This document shows, one piece after another, positions 7,118 through 14,505 of a stretch of DNA of 18,489 nt (the stretch's first letter is position 1; every line of letters begins with the position of its first letter). The notes beneath the pieces were generated by a model. That model searched no databases and was not told the origin of the DNA. It saw only the letters and a list, made by a program, of their open reading frames with translations. Position numbers and translations under genes: made by a program. Origin of the DNA: an uncultured Mycoplasmatota bacterium (lineage in GTDB: Bacteria; Bacillota_I; Bacilli_A; RF39; UBA660); assembly GCA_900549285.1 (NCBI GenBank), contig URNW01000021.1, positions 1 through 18,489 of the forward strand, given 5' to 3'.

Positions 7118-7600
7118 TTACTCCACTTTACCTATTTTACTAAAAGGATACATAATAAAATTAGTAGTACCTTTAATTTCGCTTCTATCTATTTTCCCAA
7201 ATATTCTACTATCCAAAGAAACAATTCGATTATCTCCTAAAATGAAATATTCATCTTCTCCTAAAGTAACAGGATCAATATTATAAGTAACACCTACTCC
7301 ATAAGGATCATCTAATAATTCATCATTAATATATATTTCATTATTTTTAATCTCTACCGTTTCCCCAGGAAGACCAATGATCCTTTTAATTAAGTTATTT
7401 TGCTCACCATCTAATTTTAAAACAACAATATCAAAGCGATCAATAACTCCAAGCTTATTTAAAAGCATAATTTCATTTCCTTCTAATGTAGGATACATAC
7501 TAGTTCCATTTACTTTAACTGGAGTAATAATAAAAGTACGAATAAATACCACTACAACAATAATTATAATATAAGGAATCAAATTTCTTATAAATTTCAT
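7118..7600 (-). CDS. lepB: Type I signal peptidase
   Basis: This is a 160-residue signal peptidase that removes signal peptides from exported proteins, anchored by one N-terminal membrane segment (about residues 7-25). Nucleophile S34 lies in NGTSMYPTL, general base K72 in LIKRIIGLPGE, and the later boxes GDNRIVSLDSRIFG and the preceding EDEYFILGDN are intact. The ATG at 7600 was chosen over an upstream one at 7621 because GGAGGG lies 4 nt before it, and the upstream choice would add MCKMEGN before the membrane segment with no ribosome binding site. It is short, as in Gram-positive SipS-type enzymes. It lies 52 nt after the radical SAM gene and 4 nt before the HD gene, in the conserved rplS-lepB-rbgA context. 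Confidence 0.96.
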   Translation of the reverse strand: MKFIRNLIPYIIIIVVVVFIRTFIITPVKVNGTSMYPTLEGNEIMLLNKLGVIDRFDIVVLKLDGEQNNLIKRIIGLPGETVEIKNNEIYINDELLDDPYGVGVTYNIDPVTLGEDEYFILGDNRIVSLDSRIFGKIDRSEIKGTTNFIMYPFSKIGKVE

Positions 7601-7652
7601 GTTTCCCTCCATTTTACACATAGATTTATAGTATCACTTTTTCCCTATTTCT

Positions 7653-8705
7653 TCAATCTTTTTTATAAACTTTTCTACATAAAGGTTCTACACGAGAACC
7701 AGATCCTGATATTTTTAAATCTTTCAAATCCTCATCAATATGATATAATCTAATTCCATATTTTTTAGCTTCTTCTTTTGTCAATTCCTTAAAAGCAGGA
7801 CAAGGTAAAATTGTTCCATCAAACTTAATATCTAACTTTTCTATGCCTGCTGTACACTTATGTTCATTATGAATTTGTAGAGGAATACCAATCCGAATAT
7901 TGCCACTATAAAATGAAGATACTTCTTTTAGTCTTTCTAAAAAAGATTTTAATTCTTCATCTGTTAATTCTAAATCTTTTCTCCTAATTCTTCCTCTTCC
8001 TTGAGGAACAAATTTTAAAATACTAATATTAGGAATCTTAGCAATTTCTAATAATTCTAATATATCACCTATTTCATATTGATTTGGCTTCATTGGTATA
8101 AAATGAATATCAATATCTAACCCAACAAAAGAAGCATTTAAAATAGAATCATACATCATAATTTGTAATTCATTTCTTCTTCCCATTAAAAGAGTAGCAG
8201 TCTCTTCTTCATATCCTTGAAAGTCAAAAACAATTTTATCTAATCCTAAGCTTCTTAATCGAAACATATCTTCCTTAGAAATACAGCTAAAAGTTTTTGG
8301 GGTTAATAAACGTTCATAAAACAAAGAAACATTGCGAAGGAGTCTATCATTCCAAGGTTCATGTTCTCTTATTTCTTTTAATTTCAAATCTCTTTTTTTT
8401 TGATAATAAATTCTTTCTTGCAAACTTAAAAGATTACTATACTTTATACCACTTGTAAATAAAACTACTCTAATATTTTGCTCTTTGGCATATTTTATCA
8501 TTTTAAAAAGATCAGGATGTAAAAAAGGTTCACCACCTGATAAAGATAATTCTTGAATTCCACCAGTTTCCATAAAATAATCAATAACTTTTTTAAACTT
8601 TTCAAAAGAAATAATTTTATTTTTATCCATACAAGAATTAGAAGAGCAAAACATACAATAATTAGGACATTTTTCTATAATTTCAAAACACAAATCTTTT
8701 ACCAT
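7653..8705 (-). CDS. Radical SAM enzyme with SPASM-like C-terminus, substrate unknown
   Basis: This 350-residue protein has the SAM-binding iron-sulfur motif C13-x3-C17-x2-C20 very near the N-terminus and the glycine-rich SGGEP (56-60). The C-terminal part has three further cysteines (C284, C302 in DGTILPCPAF, C343 near the end), suggesting a reduced SPASM or twitch auxiliary-cluster region. KFVPQGRGR (231-239) is a typical late-barrel motif. Residues about 88-138 form a charged insertion rich in Lys, Arg and Glu. SPASM enzymes modify peptides or proteins or act on small molecules; no precursor-peptide gene is seen nearby. The start ATG follows GGGTGA at 6 nt. It is the first gene after its own promoter and cotranscribed with lepB. 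It is not part of the usual rplS-lepB order. Confidence 0.85.
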   Translation of the reverse strand: MVKDLCFEIIEKCPNYCMFCSSNSCMDKNKIISFEKFKKVIDYFMETGGIQELSLSGGEPFLHPDLFKMIKYAKEQNIRVVLFTSGIKYSNLLSLQERIYYQKKRDLKLKEIREHEPWNDRLLRNVSLFYERLLTPKTFSCISKEDMFRLRSLGLDKIVFDFQGYEEETATLLMGRRNELQIMMYDSILNASFVGLDIDIHFIPMKPNQYEIGDILELLEIAKIPNISILKFVPQGRGRIRRKDLELTDEELKSFLERLKEVSSFYSGNIRIGIPLQIHNEHKCTAGIEKLDIKFDGTILPCPAFKELTKEEAKKYGIRLYHIDEDLKDLKISGSGSRVEPLCRKVYKKD

Positions 8706-8726
8706 CCAAAATCACCCATAAAATTT

Positions 8727-8735
8727 ATTATAACA
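8727..8735 (-). promoter_or_regulatory. Extended -10 promoter of the radical SAM-lepB-topA operon
   Basis: TGTTATAAT on the minus strand is a perfect TATAAT with the TGn extension. It overlaps the end of the U tract of the rplS terminator and lies 21 nt before the start codon. The -35 position (17 bp up) has only TTTTAT, so recognition would rest on the extended -10. Confidence 0.65.
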
Positions 8736-8761
8736 AAAAAAAGAACTTGATAAAAGCTCTT
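8734..8761 (-). terminator. Rho-independent terminator of rplS
   Basis: In the RNA, AAGAGCUU (8761-8754) pairs with AAGUUCUU (8748-8741) over a 5-nt loop: 8 bp with one G-U wobble, then at least six U residues. The rplS TAA stop (8762-8760) overlaps the base of the stem. Confidence 0.88.
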
Positions 8762-9101
8762 AATTTCTTTCTTTAACGCGATATTCTTTACGCATACCCT
8801 TAATAAAGTTAAGTTTAGCACGTCTAACAAGACCTTTTTTAATTACAACAATCTTGTCAATAGTAGGTGCATTAACTGGAAAAATACGAGTTACTCCAAT
8901 TCCACCTGATTTTTTTCTTACTGAAAAAGTCTCAGATACTCCACTACCTTTTCTAGCTACAACTAAGCCTTCAAAAGCTTGAATTCTCTCTTTCTTTCCT
9001 TCTTTAACCCATACATCAACACGTACTGTATCACCAACACGAAATTCTGGTATGTCGCGTCTAATATGACGTTCATTAATTTGATCAACTAAATTAGCCA
9101 T
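8760..9101 (-). CDS. rplS: 50S ribosomal protein L19
   Basis: This is complete L19 of 113 residues, located at the interface of the 30S and 50S subunits. Recognisable stretches are FRVGDTVRVDVWVKEGKKERIQ (quoted in part: GDTVRVDV, EGKKERIQ), FEGLVVARKG, FSVRKKSGGIGVTRIFP and RRAKLNFIKG. The length is normal. AAAGGA lies 11 nt before the ATG, a rather long spacing. It has its own promoter, a structured leader and a terminator, so it is a monocistronic unit between the greA and lepB operons, although readthrough from greA is possible because no terminator is seen after greA. Confidence 0.98.
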   Translation of the reverse strand: MANLVDQINERHIRRDIPEFRVGDTVRVDVWVKEGKKERIQAFEGLVVARKGSGVSETFSVRKKSGGIGVTRIFPVNAPTIDKIVVIKKGLVRRAKLNFIKGMRKEYRVKERN

Positions 9102-9136
9102 ATCTTAGCACATCCTTTCTAATTATATATTTAACC

Positions 9137-9167
9137 AACAATCATTATAAATTATAAGCGGATTGTT
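9137..9167 (-). promoter_or_regulatory. rplS leader hairpin, candidate L19 autoregulatory leader
   Basis: In the 70-nt rplS leader, AACAAUC (9167-9161... read as GATTGTT on plus) pairs with GAUUGUU (9143-9137). Inside, CGC is followed by UUAUA-AUU-UAUAA, a second 5-bp stem. The outer stem plus a conserved-looking CAAUCCGCU stretch resembles the Bacilli L19 leader through which L19 is thought to regulate its own mRNA. No U tract follows, so it is not a terminator. Assignment to the Rfam family is from memory. Confidence 0.55.
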
Positions 9168-9182
9168 TTTTGGGTCAAAACG

Positions 9183-9211
9183 ATTATACCATATAAATTA
9201 TAAAATTACAA
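9183..9211 (-). promoter_or_regulatory. Promoter of rplS
   Basis: On the minus strand TTGTAA (9211-9206), a 17-bp spacer, and TATAAT (9188-9183) preceded by TGG, an extended -10. It lies 6 nt downstream of the greA stop codon, so start-site would be near 9176 and the leader about 75 nt long. Confidence 0.85.
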
Positions 9212-9217
9212 ATATTT

Positions 9218-9685
9218 TTAATGAACACTTTTTAAAGTAACTTCATAAGCTCCGTTAGGACTTTCAACAGAAACAACCTCACCAGCTTTATGACCAATTA
9301 CTGCTTTACCAATTGGTGATTCATTTGATATTTTATTATTAAATGGATCAGCTTCTAATGAACCAACAATCTTATATTCTTCAAAATCATCAGGTTCATA
9401 TTCAATTACAATTGTTGAACCAACATTAGCTACATTCTTATCTTTATTATCAATAATTTCACAATGTTCTAATTTATATTCTAATTCTTTAATTCTACTT
9501 TCAAGTTGAGCTTGTTCATTTCTGGCTGCATCATAATCTGCATTTTCTGATAAATCTCCCAAAGAACGAGCGTATTTTAAAGAATTAATAACTTCTGGTC
9601 GTTTATTTAATTTCAGATCATTTAATTCTGCTTCTAACTCTAAATATCCTTCTGGAGTAAGAACAACAGTATTTTCCTTTTTCAT
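9218..9685 (-). CDS. greA: Transcription elongation factor GreA
   Basis: This is a 155-residue GreA that stimulates cleavage of backtracked RNA in stalled RNA polymerase. The N-terminal coiled coil (about 10-75) has the tip motif GDLSENADY with acidic D44 and E47 that reach the active site. The C-terminal FKBP-like domain includes SPIGKAVIGHKAGEVV. Size is typical (about 157). The start follows GAGGTGA at good spacing. It is the last gene of the ruvX-mltG-trmR operon; in B. subtilis udk lies just before greA, but here only 40 nt separate it from trhP2. No terminator is visible between its stop and the rplS promoter. Confidence 0.97.
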   Translation of the reverse strand: MKKENTVVLTPEGYLELEAELNDLKLNKRPEVINSLKYARSLGDLSENADYDAARNEQAQLESRIKELEYKLEHCEIIDNKDKNVANVGSTIVIEYEPDDFEEYKIVGSLEADPFNNKISNESPIGKAVIGHKAGEVVSVESPNGAYEVTLKSVH

Positions 9686-9725
9686 TCATCTCACCTCATC
9701 AATTTTTTGTATCTACAAAAGGATA

Positions 9726-10913
9726 CTACAAATAATCCTTTTTGTCAAATACTTTTAATCGCATCATAGTATTTTCAGGAACTTCTTTTAAAATAGGCAA
9801 ATAAACAAGCATTCCTGGATGTCTAGCAACTTCTATCTCTTTATTTTCTTCATCATATATTTTATCTATTTTATAAGAGAACACTTCTATTCCAGGTCCA
9901 AAAAATTCCACAACATCTCCTACTTTAAAAAGATTCCTCTCCTCCACTAAAATCTTACCATTTTGGCATTTTTTTACAATTCCTAAAAAGTCTTGATTAG
10001 AAATTTCTTCTCTTCCTAAATAGTATTGTTCCTCATGGCTAGGCATTTTATCATAGAATTGAGGTTTTGATTCCCGATTTGCACAGCGATTAATAATATC
10101 ATTAGAATAATATATGAGATCATCAGTTAAAGTATTACTTTTAATTTGATCAATTAAATGACGATATTCATAAATAACAGTTGCAATATAATAAACTGAA
10201 CGCATCCTACCTTCTACCTTAAAAGAATTTACTCCAATATCCATCATATCTTTTAAATAAATAGACATATTAAGATCTTTTGGAGTCATACTAAAAGGTT
10301 TTTCTTCCTCATTAATCTTAAAGATCCACCGACAAATTTGGGCACAACCACCTCGATTAGAATCTCTATTAGTTGCTACATTAGAAAGAACACACTTCCC
10401 ACTAAAGCTAGTACACATAGCTCCTTGAATAAAACATTCTAAATCAAGTCCTGTTTTTTCTTTAATATCCAAAATATCTTTTCTACAAGCCTCTCTTGCT
10501 AAAACAATTCTTTTAACACCCAAATTCTTATAAAACAATGCTGCTTCATAGTTTAAGGTACTAGCTTGAGTTGAAAGATGAATCTCTAAAGGAATTTTTT
10601 CTTCTCGAATCATTGTAATTACCGCTATATCACTTACAATAACTGCATCTACTTTTATTAAAGCAAGCTCCCACAAATAATTCTTTAATCCATCTAAATC
10701 CCTATTATGAAAAACAATATTCACTGTAACATAAACTTTTCTTTGATATTGATGAGCAAATAAAACCGCTTCTTTTAATTCTTCTTTACTAAAATTAATC
10801 GCATTCGCCCTTAAAGAATATTCATATCCGCCTATATAGACAGCATCAGCCCCATAAAGAAAAGCAATTTTAAGACGTTCTAAATTTCCAGCTGGAGCAA
10901 GTAATTCTATCAT
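9726..10913 (-). CDS. trhP2: tRNA U34 hydroxylase subunit, peptidase U32 family (YrrO/TrhP2)
   Basis: This 395-residue U32-family protein begins with ELLAPAGNLERLKIAFLYGADAVY in shortened form (LLAPAGN, GADAVYIGG), typical of the family. The U32 signature region is present as ECFIQGAMCTSFSGKC, with C167, C174, C190 and C194 as likely iron-sulfur cluster ligands. A C-terminal beta-rich domain (about 300-390) includes VGDVVEFFGPG. Despite the family name, B. subtilis YrrN and YrrO act in prephenate-dependent hydroxylation of tRNA wobble uridine to ho5U (Sakai and co-workers), and TrmR then methylates it. The gene order trmR-trhP1-trhP2 supports that role over proteolysis. It starts 2 nt after trhP1 and is slightly shorter than YrrO (about 422). 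Confidence 0.9.
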   Translation of the reverse strand: MIELLAPAGNLERLKIAFLYGADAVYIGGYEYSLRANAINFSKEELKEAVLFAHQYQRKVYVTVNIVFHNRDLDGLKNYLWELALIKVDAVIVSDIAVITMIREEKIPLEIHLSTQASTLNYEAALFYKNLGVKRIVLAREACRKDILDIKEKTGLDLECFIQGAMCTSFSGKCVLSNVATNRDSNRGGCAQICRWIFKINEEEKPFSMTPKDLNMSIYLKDMMDIGVNSFKVEGRMRSVYYIATVIYEYRHLIDQIKSNTLTDDLIYYSNDIINRCANRESKPQFYDKMPSHEEQYYLGREEISNQDFLGIVKKCQNGKILVEERNLFKVGDVVEFFGPGIEVFSYKIDKIYDEENKEIEVARHPGMLVYLPILKEVPENTMMRLKVFDKKDYL

Positions 10914-10915
10914 TT

Positions 10916-11710
10916 TTATCTCTCCTTTATTCTTACAATCGTTTCTTCTTTACTCAAATACTGATAAGGATATTCTTTTTCTTTTAATCCTTCATCATGG
11001 ATAATACTTTTAATTTCTTTAACGCTTAAAAAAATAGAATTAATAAAATAAAACAAAACATGATTCTTATTTCGATATCTTAATCCATTAAAAGGAAGAT
11101 CAGTATATAAAACCGTTCCATATTCATTTTCAACCATTTTAAATTGCTGCCTTAAATCATTTGTAATTACACTAAAAGAAGGCATATTAGTAGCAAAATG
11201 TTCATTATAATTTGTAATTAATTTTCTTCTTGAATACATAATATTCATATGCCCAAAAGTATAAATTACTAAAGGCTTAGATGCCTTATTTAAAATTTCA
11301 TCTACTTCTTTTTCAGTAATATCTGTACTAACCACTACACTATCAACATATTCTAAATAACTATTAATACTAATATAATTGCAATTAAAATGATTTAAAA
11401 ATAAAATCTTTGTCAAAGGAATTTCTTCTTCATTTAATACTTGTAATACTCCGATATCATCAAAAACAATTCCTTCTATATTAGAGGGTAATTGTTGAAT
11501 AAAATCTTTAAAAAGTAAGATTCCATCATGATCAAGAAGACGATTAATAAATAAATAAGCATGAGGTACCTTTATTTCTTCGATTAAAAATGGTTCTAAA
11601 AATCCCACTGTAAAATCTTTCACAGGAAAAAGAAAAGTAATATTACTTTCTTCTTTTAACTCTTCTACCATTGTTTTATCAGAAACTAATAATAAATAAT
11701 TATTTTTCAT
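10916..11710 (-). CDS. trhP1: Degenerate U32-family partner protein (YrrN/TrhP1-like)
   Basis: This 264-residue protein sits exactly where yrrN (trhP1) sits in B. subtilis, between the trmR and trhP2 genes, and has a U32-like barrel pattern: GIVFDDIGVLQVL (about 79-91), YTFGHMNIMYSRRKLI (about 149-164) and LPFNGLRYRNK near the end. It lacks the U32 cysteine signature; the only cysteine is at about 109. It is also shorter than YrrN (about 309). It is likely a non-catalytic partner of TrhP2 in wobble uridine hydroxylation. Its start overlaps the end of trmR by 11 nt and it ends 2 nt before trhP2, so the three genes are translationally coupled. Family assignment relies on context as much as on sequence. 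Confidence 0.75.
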   Translation of the reverse strand: MKNNYLLLVSDKTMVEELKEESNITFLFPVKDFTVGFLEPFLIEEIKVPHAYLFINRLLDHDGILLFKDFIQQLPSNIEGIVFDDIGVLQVLNEEEIPLTKILFLNHFNCNYISINSYLEYVDSVVVSTDITEKEVDEILNKASKPLVIYTFGHMNIMYSRRKLITNYNEHFATNMPSFSVITNDLRQQFKMVENEYGTVLYTDLPFNGLRYRNKNHVLFYFINSIFLSVKEIKSIIHDEGLKEKEYPYQYLSKEETIVRIKER

Positions 11711-12293
11711 CTTTTTTTACACTCACTGAAAGGCCATCACCGACATCATAGAAATTAGTTTCAAATTCTTGATTATTTTTCAAAAATTCAATATAATCTT
11801 CAATTTTTTCCACTAAACCTCTTAAATTTTTAGACTCAATTTCCTTAGATTTTCCAACATGACCATGAAATTTTAAATTATCTGTAATAATTGTACCACC
11901 ATCATTTAGAAAATATTTAAACTTTTCAAAAAACTTTATATATTGCCCTTTGGCAGCATCAATAAAAATCATATCATATTTAACACCCGTTAAATTAACA
12001 TCTAAAGCATCCTGAAAAACAACATTTATTTTTTTCTCAAAATTACATTTCTTAACATTTTTAAGACATTCCATATAACGTGCTTCATCTCTTTCAATAG
12101 TTGTAACAACTACATCTTGATTAACACTGGCCATTAAAATAGTAGAGTAACCAATTGCACTGCCTATTTCTAATATATTTTTAATATTGTTTTTTTTAAT
12201 ATACTTCATAATAAAGGTAATTGAATCCTTTTCAATAATAGGAATGTTTTTAAGGGAGGCATATTCCTCCATCTCAAGTATAAGTTCTTTCAT
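11700..12293 (-). CDS. trmR: tRNA 5-hydroxyuridine O-methyltransferase (YrrM/TrmR)
   Basis: This is a 197-residue class I SAM-dependent O-methyltransferase. Motif I is ILEIGSAIGYST (40-51), an acidic residue in TTIERDE binds the ribose, and IFIDAAKGQYIKFFE (about 109-123) carries the metal-linked aspartate of the O-methyltransferase 3 family, followed by GGTIITDN. In B. subtilis YrrM (TrmR) converts ho5U34 to mo5U34 in tRNAs, and it lies next to the hydroxylase genes, as here. AAGAGGTG precedes the ATG at 4 nt. It is 14 nt after mltG. Generic catechol-type methyltransferases share the fold, so the tRNA assignment rests mainly on synteny. Confidence 0.88.
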   Translation of the reverse strand: MKELILEMEEYASLKNIPIIEKDSITFIMKYIKKNNIKNILEIGSAIGYSTILMASVNQDVVVTTIERDEARYMECLKNVKKCNFEKKINVVFQDALDVNLTGVKYDMIFIDAAKGQYIKFFEKFKYFLNDGGTIITDNLKFHGHVGKSKEIESKNLRGLVEKIEDYIEFLKNNQEFETNFYDVGDGLSVSVKKDEK

Positions 12294-12307
12294 AATTCAC
12301 CTCTTAA

Positions 12308-13378
12308 TTAATTATATTCGTACCACAGTCCACTAGCCTTTAATTCATTAACTTTTGCTTCATGCTCTTGACCAGTCTTCATAAAATAAGTCTTTCCTGT
12401 TTTATCTGCTACAAAATAATAATAATCATGACTTTCTGGTTTCAAAACTGCTTCAATAGAATCTCTACTAGGAGAACAAATCGGACCAACAGGAAGTTTT
12501 CCTGCCATAGCTGCTGGTCTGGTATTATAGGCATTTACATCATTAATCTCACTCCAATATAAATCTCGTTCGCTAAAATCCACTTTAGCAGCATAATAAG
12601 TTGTTGCATCACTTCCTAAGCTCCATCCCGATTCTAAACGATTATAAAAAACACCAGCAACTCCAGCACGATCAAGACTATTAGATCCTTCTACTTCAAC
12701 AATACTAGCCAGAGTTAAAAGCTCATGAATGCTATATTTACTAGCTTCTATTTCATCTTTATAATCCGTTAAAATATCATTCATACCATCTAACATTTTC
12801 TTCACTATATCTTTAACACTACTTCCTTGATAAAACTCATAAGTACTAGCAAATAAATACCCTTCTAAAGGATAGTAAATTTCTTTGTTCAAAATACTAT
12901 CAGACAAAAACCAATATTCAGAAATTAAACTTTTAAGATATTCCTGATCAGAAAGCATGTTAATTACTTCATCTTGAGTTGAATCTGTAGATTTTGCTAT
13001 TATATCAGCATAATAAGGAATTCTTTTTCCTTCTACAAAAGTTAAGCTAAACGTATTATTTTCTAAAATAATATCTCCTGTATGAAATTGATTTAATATT
13101 TCTTTTAAGCTCATATTCGTATGAAGTTCATAGTCCCCAGCCTGTAAATTAAGTTTATGATGAATTGCTACATAAATATACGCTGATATTTTACTTTTAA
13201 TTAATCCTGCTTCATCTAATTTATCAATAATATCTGCTTTCCCCTCTCCACTAGATATATGAAAAGTTACAGTTTTATCCGTTTTAGAAGGAGCGGTAAG
13301 ACCATAAAAATACAATAACACCATAATAAGAATAACAACCAAAATTACCCCAATAATAATGATGAACTTCTTTTTCAT
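12308..13378 (-). CDS. mltG: Endolytic murein transglycosylase MltG (YceG-like)
   Basis: MltG is a 356-residue membrane-anchored enzyme that cleaves nascent peptidoglycan strands and so sets glycan chain length. It has one N-terminal membrane segment (about 5-25), a LysM-like region (about 35-105) with GEGKADIIDKL and AGDYELH, and the YceG catalytic domain with E228 in ASIVEVEG, the equivalent of E. coli E218. GVFYNRLESGWSLGSD and LPVGPICSPSRDSIEAVL are conserved, although SLGSDATT replaces the usual LQTDPT. Start follows GAGGTAG at good spacing. It lies 9 nt after the DUF1292 gene in the same order as B. subtilis yrrL. Confidence 0.95.
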   Translation of the reverse strand: MKKKFIIIIGVILVVILIMVLLYFYGLTAPSKTDKTVTFHISSGEGKADIIDKLDEAGLIKSKISAYIYVAIHHKLNLQAGDYELHTNMSLKEILNQFHTGDIILENNTFSLTFVEGKRIPYYADIIAKSTDSTQDEVINMLSDQEYLKSLISEYWFLSDSILNKEIYYPLEGYLFASTYEFYQGSSVKDIVKKMLDGMNDILTDYKDEIEASKYSIHELLTLASIVEVEGSNSLDRAGVAGVFYNRLESGWSLGSDATTYYAAKVDFSERDLYWSEINDVNAYNTRPAAMAGKLPVGPICSPSRDSIEAVLKPESHDYYYFVADKTGKTYFMKTGQEHEAKVNELKASGLWYEYN

Positions 13379-13387
13379 GATCTACCT

Positions 13388-13657
13388 CTATTCATTTGCC
13401 TCATCAATATTAGCCAGCAAATTTTCTATCAAATTCCACTCTTCATCAGTTTCAATATCCTGTAATTCTAAAGTTTCTCCATTTTTATCATATACAGCAG
13501 CATAAGTAACTATATTTCCCACTTCATCTTCACTATTATCAGTAAAAACAATATAGCTTTTTTTAGTTTCCTCTGAATCAAAGGTAAATAAAATCTCATA
13601 CTCCACTGTCTTTCCTTGTTGATCTGTTACTGTAAAATAGCGTTTTTCTTCACTCAT
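13388..13657 (-). CDS. DUF1292 family protein (YrzB-like)
   Basis: This 89-residue acidic protein matches the small DUF1292 family by its pattern: FTVTDQQGKTVEYEILFTF, then SYIVFTDN, VGNIVTYAAVYD and a C-terminal acidic end with ETDEEWNLIENLL. It has no membrane segment or cysteine. The family has no established biochemical role but is almost always found between ruvX (yrrK) and mltG (yrrL) in Bacilli, as yrzB is in B. subtilis. Its ATG overlaps the ruvX TGA stop as ATGA, so translation is coupled. Confidence 0.9.
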   Translation of the reverse strand: MSEEKRYFTVTDQQGKTVEYEILFTFDSEETKKSYIVFTDNSEDEVGNIVTYAAVYDKNGETLELQDIETDEEWNLIENLLANIDEANE

Positions 13658-14076
13658 TTGTTTTCCTCCATCTTAATAAAAGTCTCCAAAATAATAACAG
13701 CCGCTACCCCATCAATTACTTTTTTTCTTTTTTTTCGACTAATGTCTGCTTCTAACAAAATATTTTCAGCTTCCGTAGTACTAAGACGTTCATCAACTAA
13801 ATAGATAGGAATATCAATACTTTGCTCTAATAACTCTTTAAATAGTCGACTTCGTTTACTTGCAAATCCTTCACTTCCATTCATATTCTTAGGAAGTCCT
13901 AAAGCTATTTTAGATACTTTATACTCACTTAATATTTTTTTTAATTCTTCTAATGCTAATTCATATTGTTCATCAGGAAATCGAATTACCGTAAGCATAC
14001 TAGCAATAATATGAGAGTTATCACTAATTGCTACTCCTAAAGTTCTAGTTCCCAAATCAAGTCCTAAATATCGCAT
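13654..14076 (-). CDS. ruvX: Holliday junction resolvase-like / 16S rRNA processing nuclease RuvX (YqgF)
   Basis: This is a 140-residue RNase H-fold nuclease. YLGLDLGTRTLGVAISD carries the first catalytic aspartate (D7), IALGLPKNMNG the second strand, VDERLSTTEAE the conserved glutamate, and DGVAAVIILE the last aspartate. The family is linked to pre-16S rRNA 5' end maturation and to Holliday junction resolution. The ATG at 14076 was chosen over one at 14133: AGGTGA precedes it, the length matches the family (138-140), and the longer form would add a 19-residue hydrophobic lead. It ends in an ATGA overlap with the DUF1292 gene. Confidence 0.95.
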   Translation of the reverse strand: MRYLGLDLGTRTLGVAISDNSHIIASMLTVIRFPDEQYELALEELKKILSEYKVSKIALGLPKNMNGSEGFASKRSRLFKELLEQSIDIPIYLVDERLSTTEAENILLEADISRKKRKKVIDGVAAVIILETFIKMEENK

Positions 14077-14133
14077 AACTTCACCTACAAGTACAAATAA
14101 TATTTTAACAAATTTCTCATAAAAAAACAACAC

Positions 14134-14361
14134 TTACCTTTTGCAAGTTCCTCTCCAAACAACAATAGTTTCTCCGTTTTGATCTTCATCATAAGCATAA
14201 CAAAGGCTACTATCTGAATTACAAACAGCTTCTTGACAATAATTCTCATCATACTCTAATTTTTCTTTTTTTGGCATCAAAAACCATAACAATACTATCT
14301 CTAGCCCAACTAATAAAATCATAAAAATTCCAAATTTTCTAATGGAAATCTCCCTATTCAT
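14134..14361 (-). CDS. Small single-pass membrane protein with four cysteines
   Basis: The product is 75 residues: a short basic N-terminus (MNREISIRK), one membrane segment (about 11-29), then a 46-residue tail with four cysteines (C42, C47, C54, C73) spaced as YC-x4-C-x6-C and a distant terminal C. The cysteine-rich tail, if outside, could form two disulfides; if inside, it could bind a metal. The topology is ambiguous because positive residues flank both sides of the membrane segment. The family is not recognised. GGTGG precedes the ATG and the preceding small gene stops 4 nt upstream. It occupies the place of IreB/YrzL in B. subtilis but is not related to it by sequence. Confidence 0.75.
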   Translation of the reverse strand: MNREISIRKFGIFMILLVGLEIVLLWFLMPKKEKLEYDENYCQEAVCNSDSSLCYAYDEDQNGETIVVWRGTCKR

Positions 14362-14365
14362 TCAA

Positions 14366-14476
14366 TCACCACCATATTTTAAAAATCATAAAAACTAGCA
14401 ATAAAATAAAAGCACCCAAAAAAATAGCTTCATATAATTTCATTGTATTTTTCTTTTTTTCTTCTTTTTTCTCCAT
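14366..14476 (-). CDS. 36-residue single-pass membrane microprotein
   Basis: From ATG at 14476 this short frame codes MEKKEEKKKNTMKLYEAIFL and then GAFILLLVFMIFKIWW, stop TGA. The first ten residues are a highly charged Lys/Glu cluster and residues about 15-35 are one membrane span ending in two tryptophans. AGAGAGG lies 8 nt upstream. It is the first gene after a good extended -10 promoter, and its stop lies 4 nt before the four-cysteine protein, so the arrangement looks like a real translated leader gene of the operon. No family is recognised. Confidence 0.7.
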   Translation of the reverse strand: MEKKEEKKKNTMKLYEAIFLGAFILLLVFMIFKIWW

Positions 14477-14496
14477 CTAAAAAACCTCTCTTCTAC

Positions 14497-14505
14497 ATTG
14501 TAACA
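14497..14505 (-). promoter_or_regulatory. Promoter of the ruvX-mltG-trmR-greA operon
   Basis: TGTTACAAT on the minus strand is an extended -10 (TGn plus TACAAT), 20 nt before the ATG of the 36-residue gene. The -35 position holds only a T run (TTTTTT at 17 bp). An A/T-rich tract with runs of A lies upstream and could act as an UP-like element. Confidence 0.65.

Noticed and set aside
6239..7653. TGA read as tryptophan (Mycoplasma code)
   Set aside because: TGA ends rbgA, the radical SAM gene, ruvX (in an ATGA overlap) and the 36-residue gene, and the long genes use TGG for Trp.
14077..14133. Longer ruvX start at 14133
   Set aside because: The internal ATG at 14076 has a ribosome binding site and gives the family length and N-terminus.
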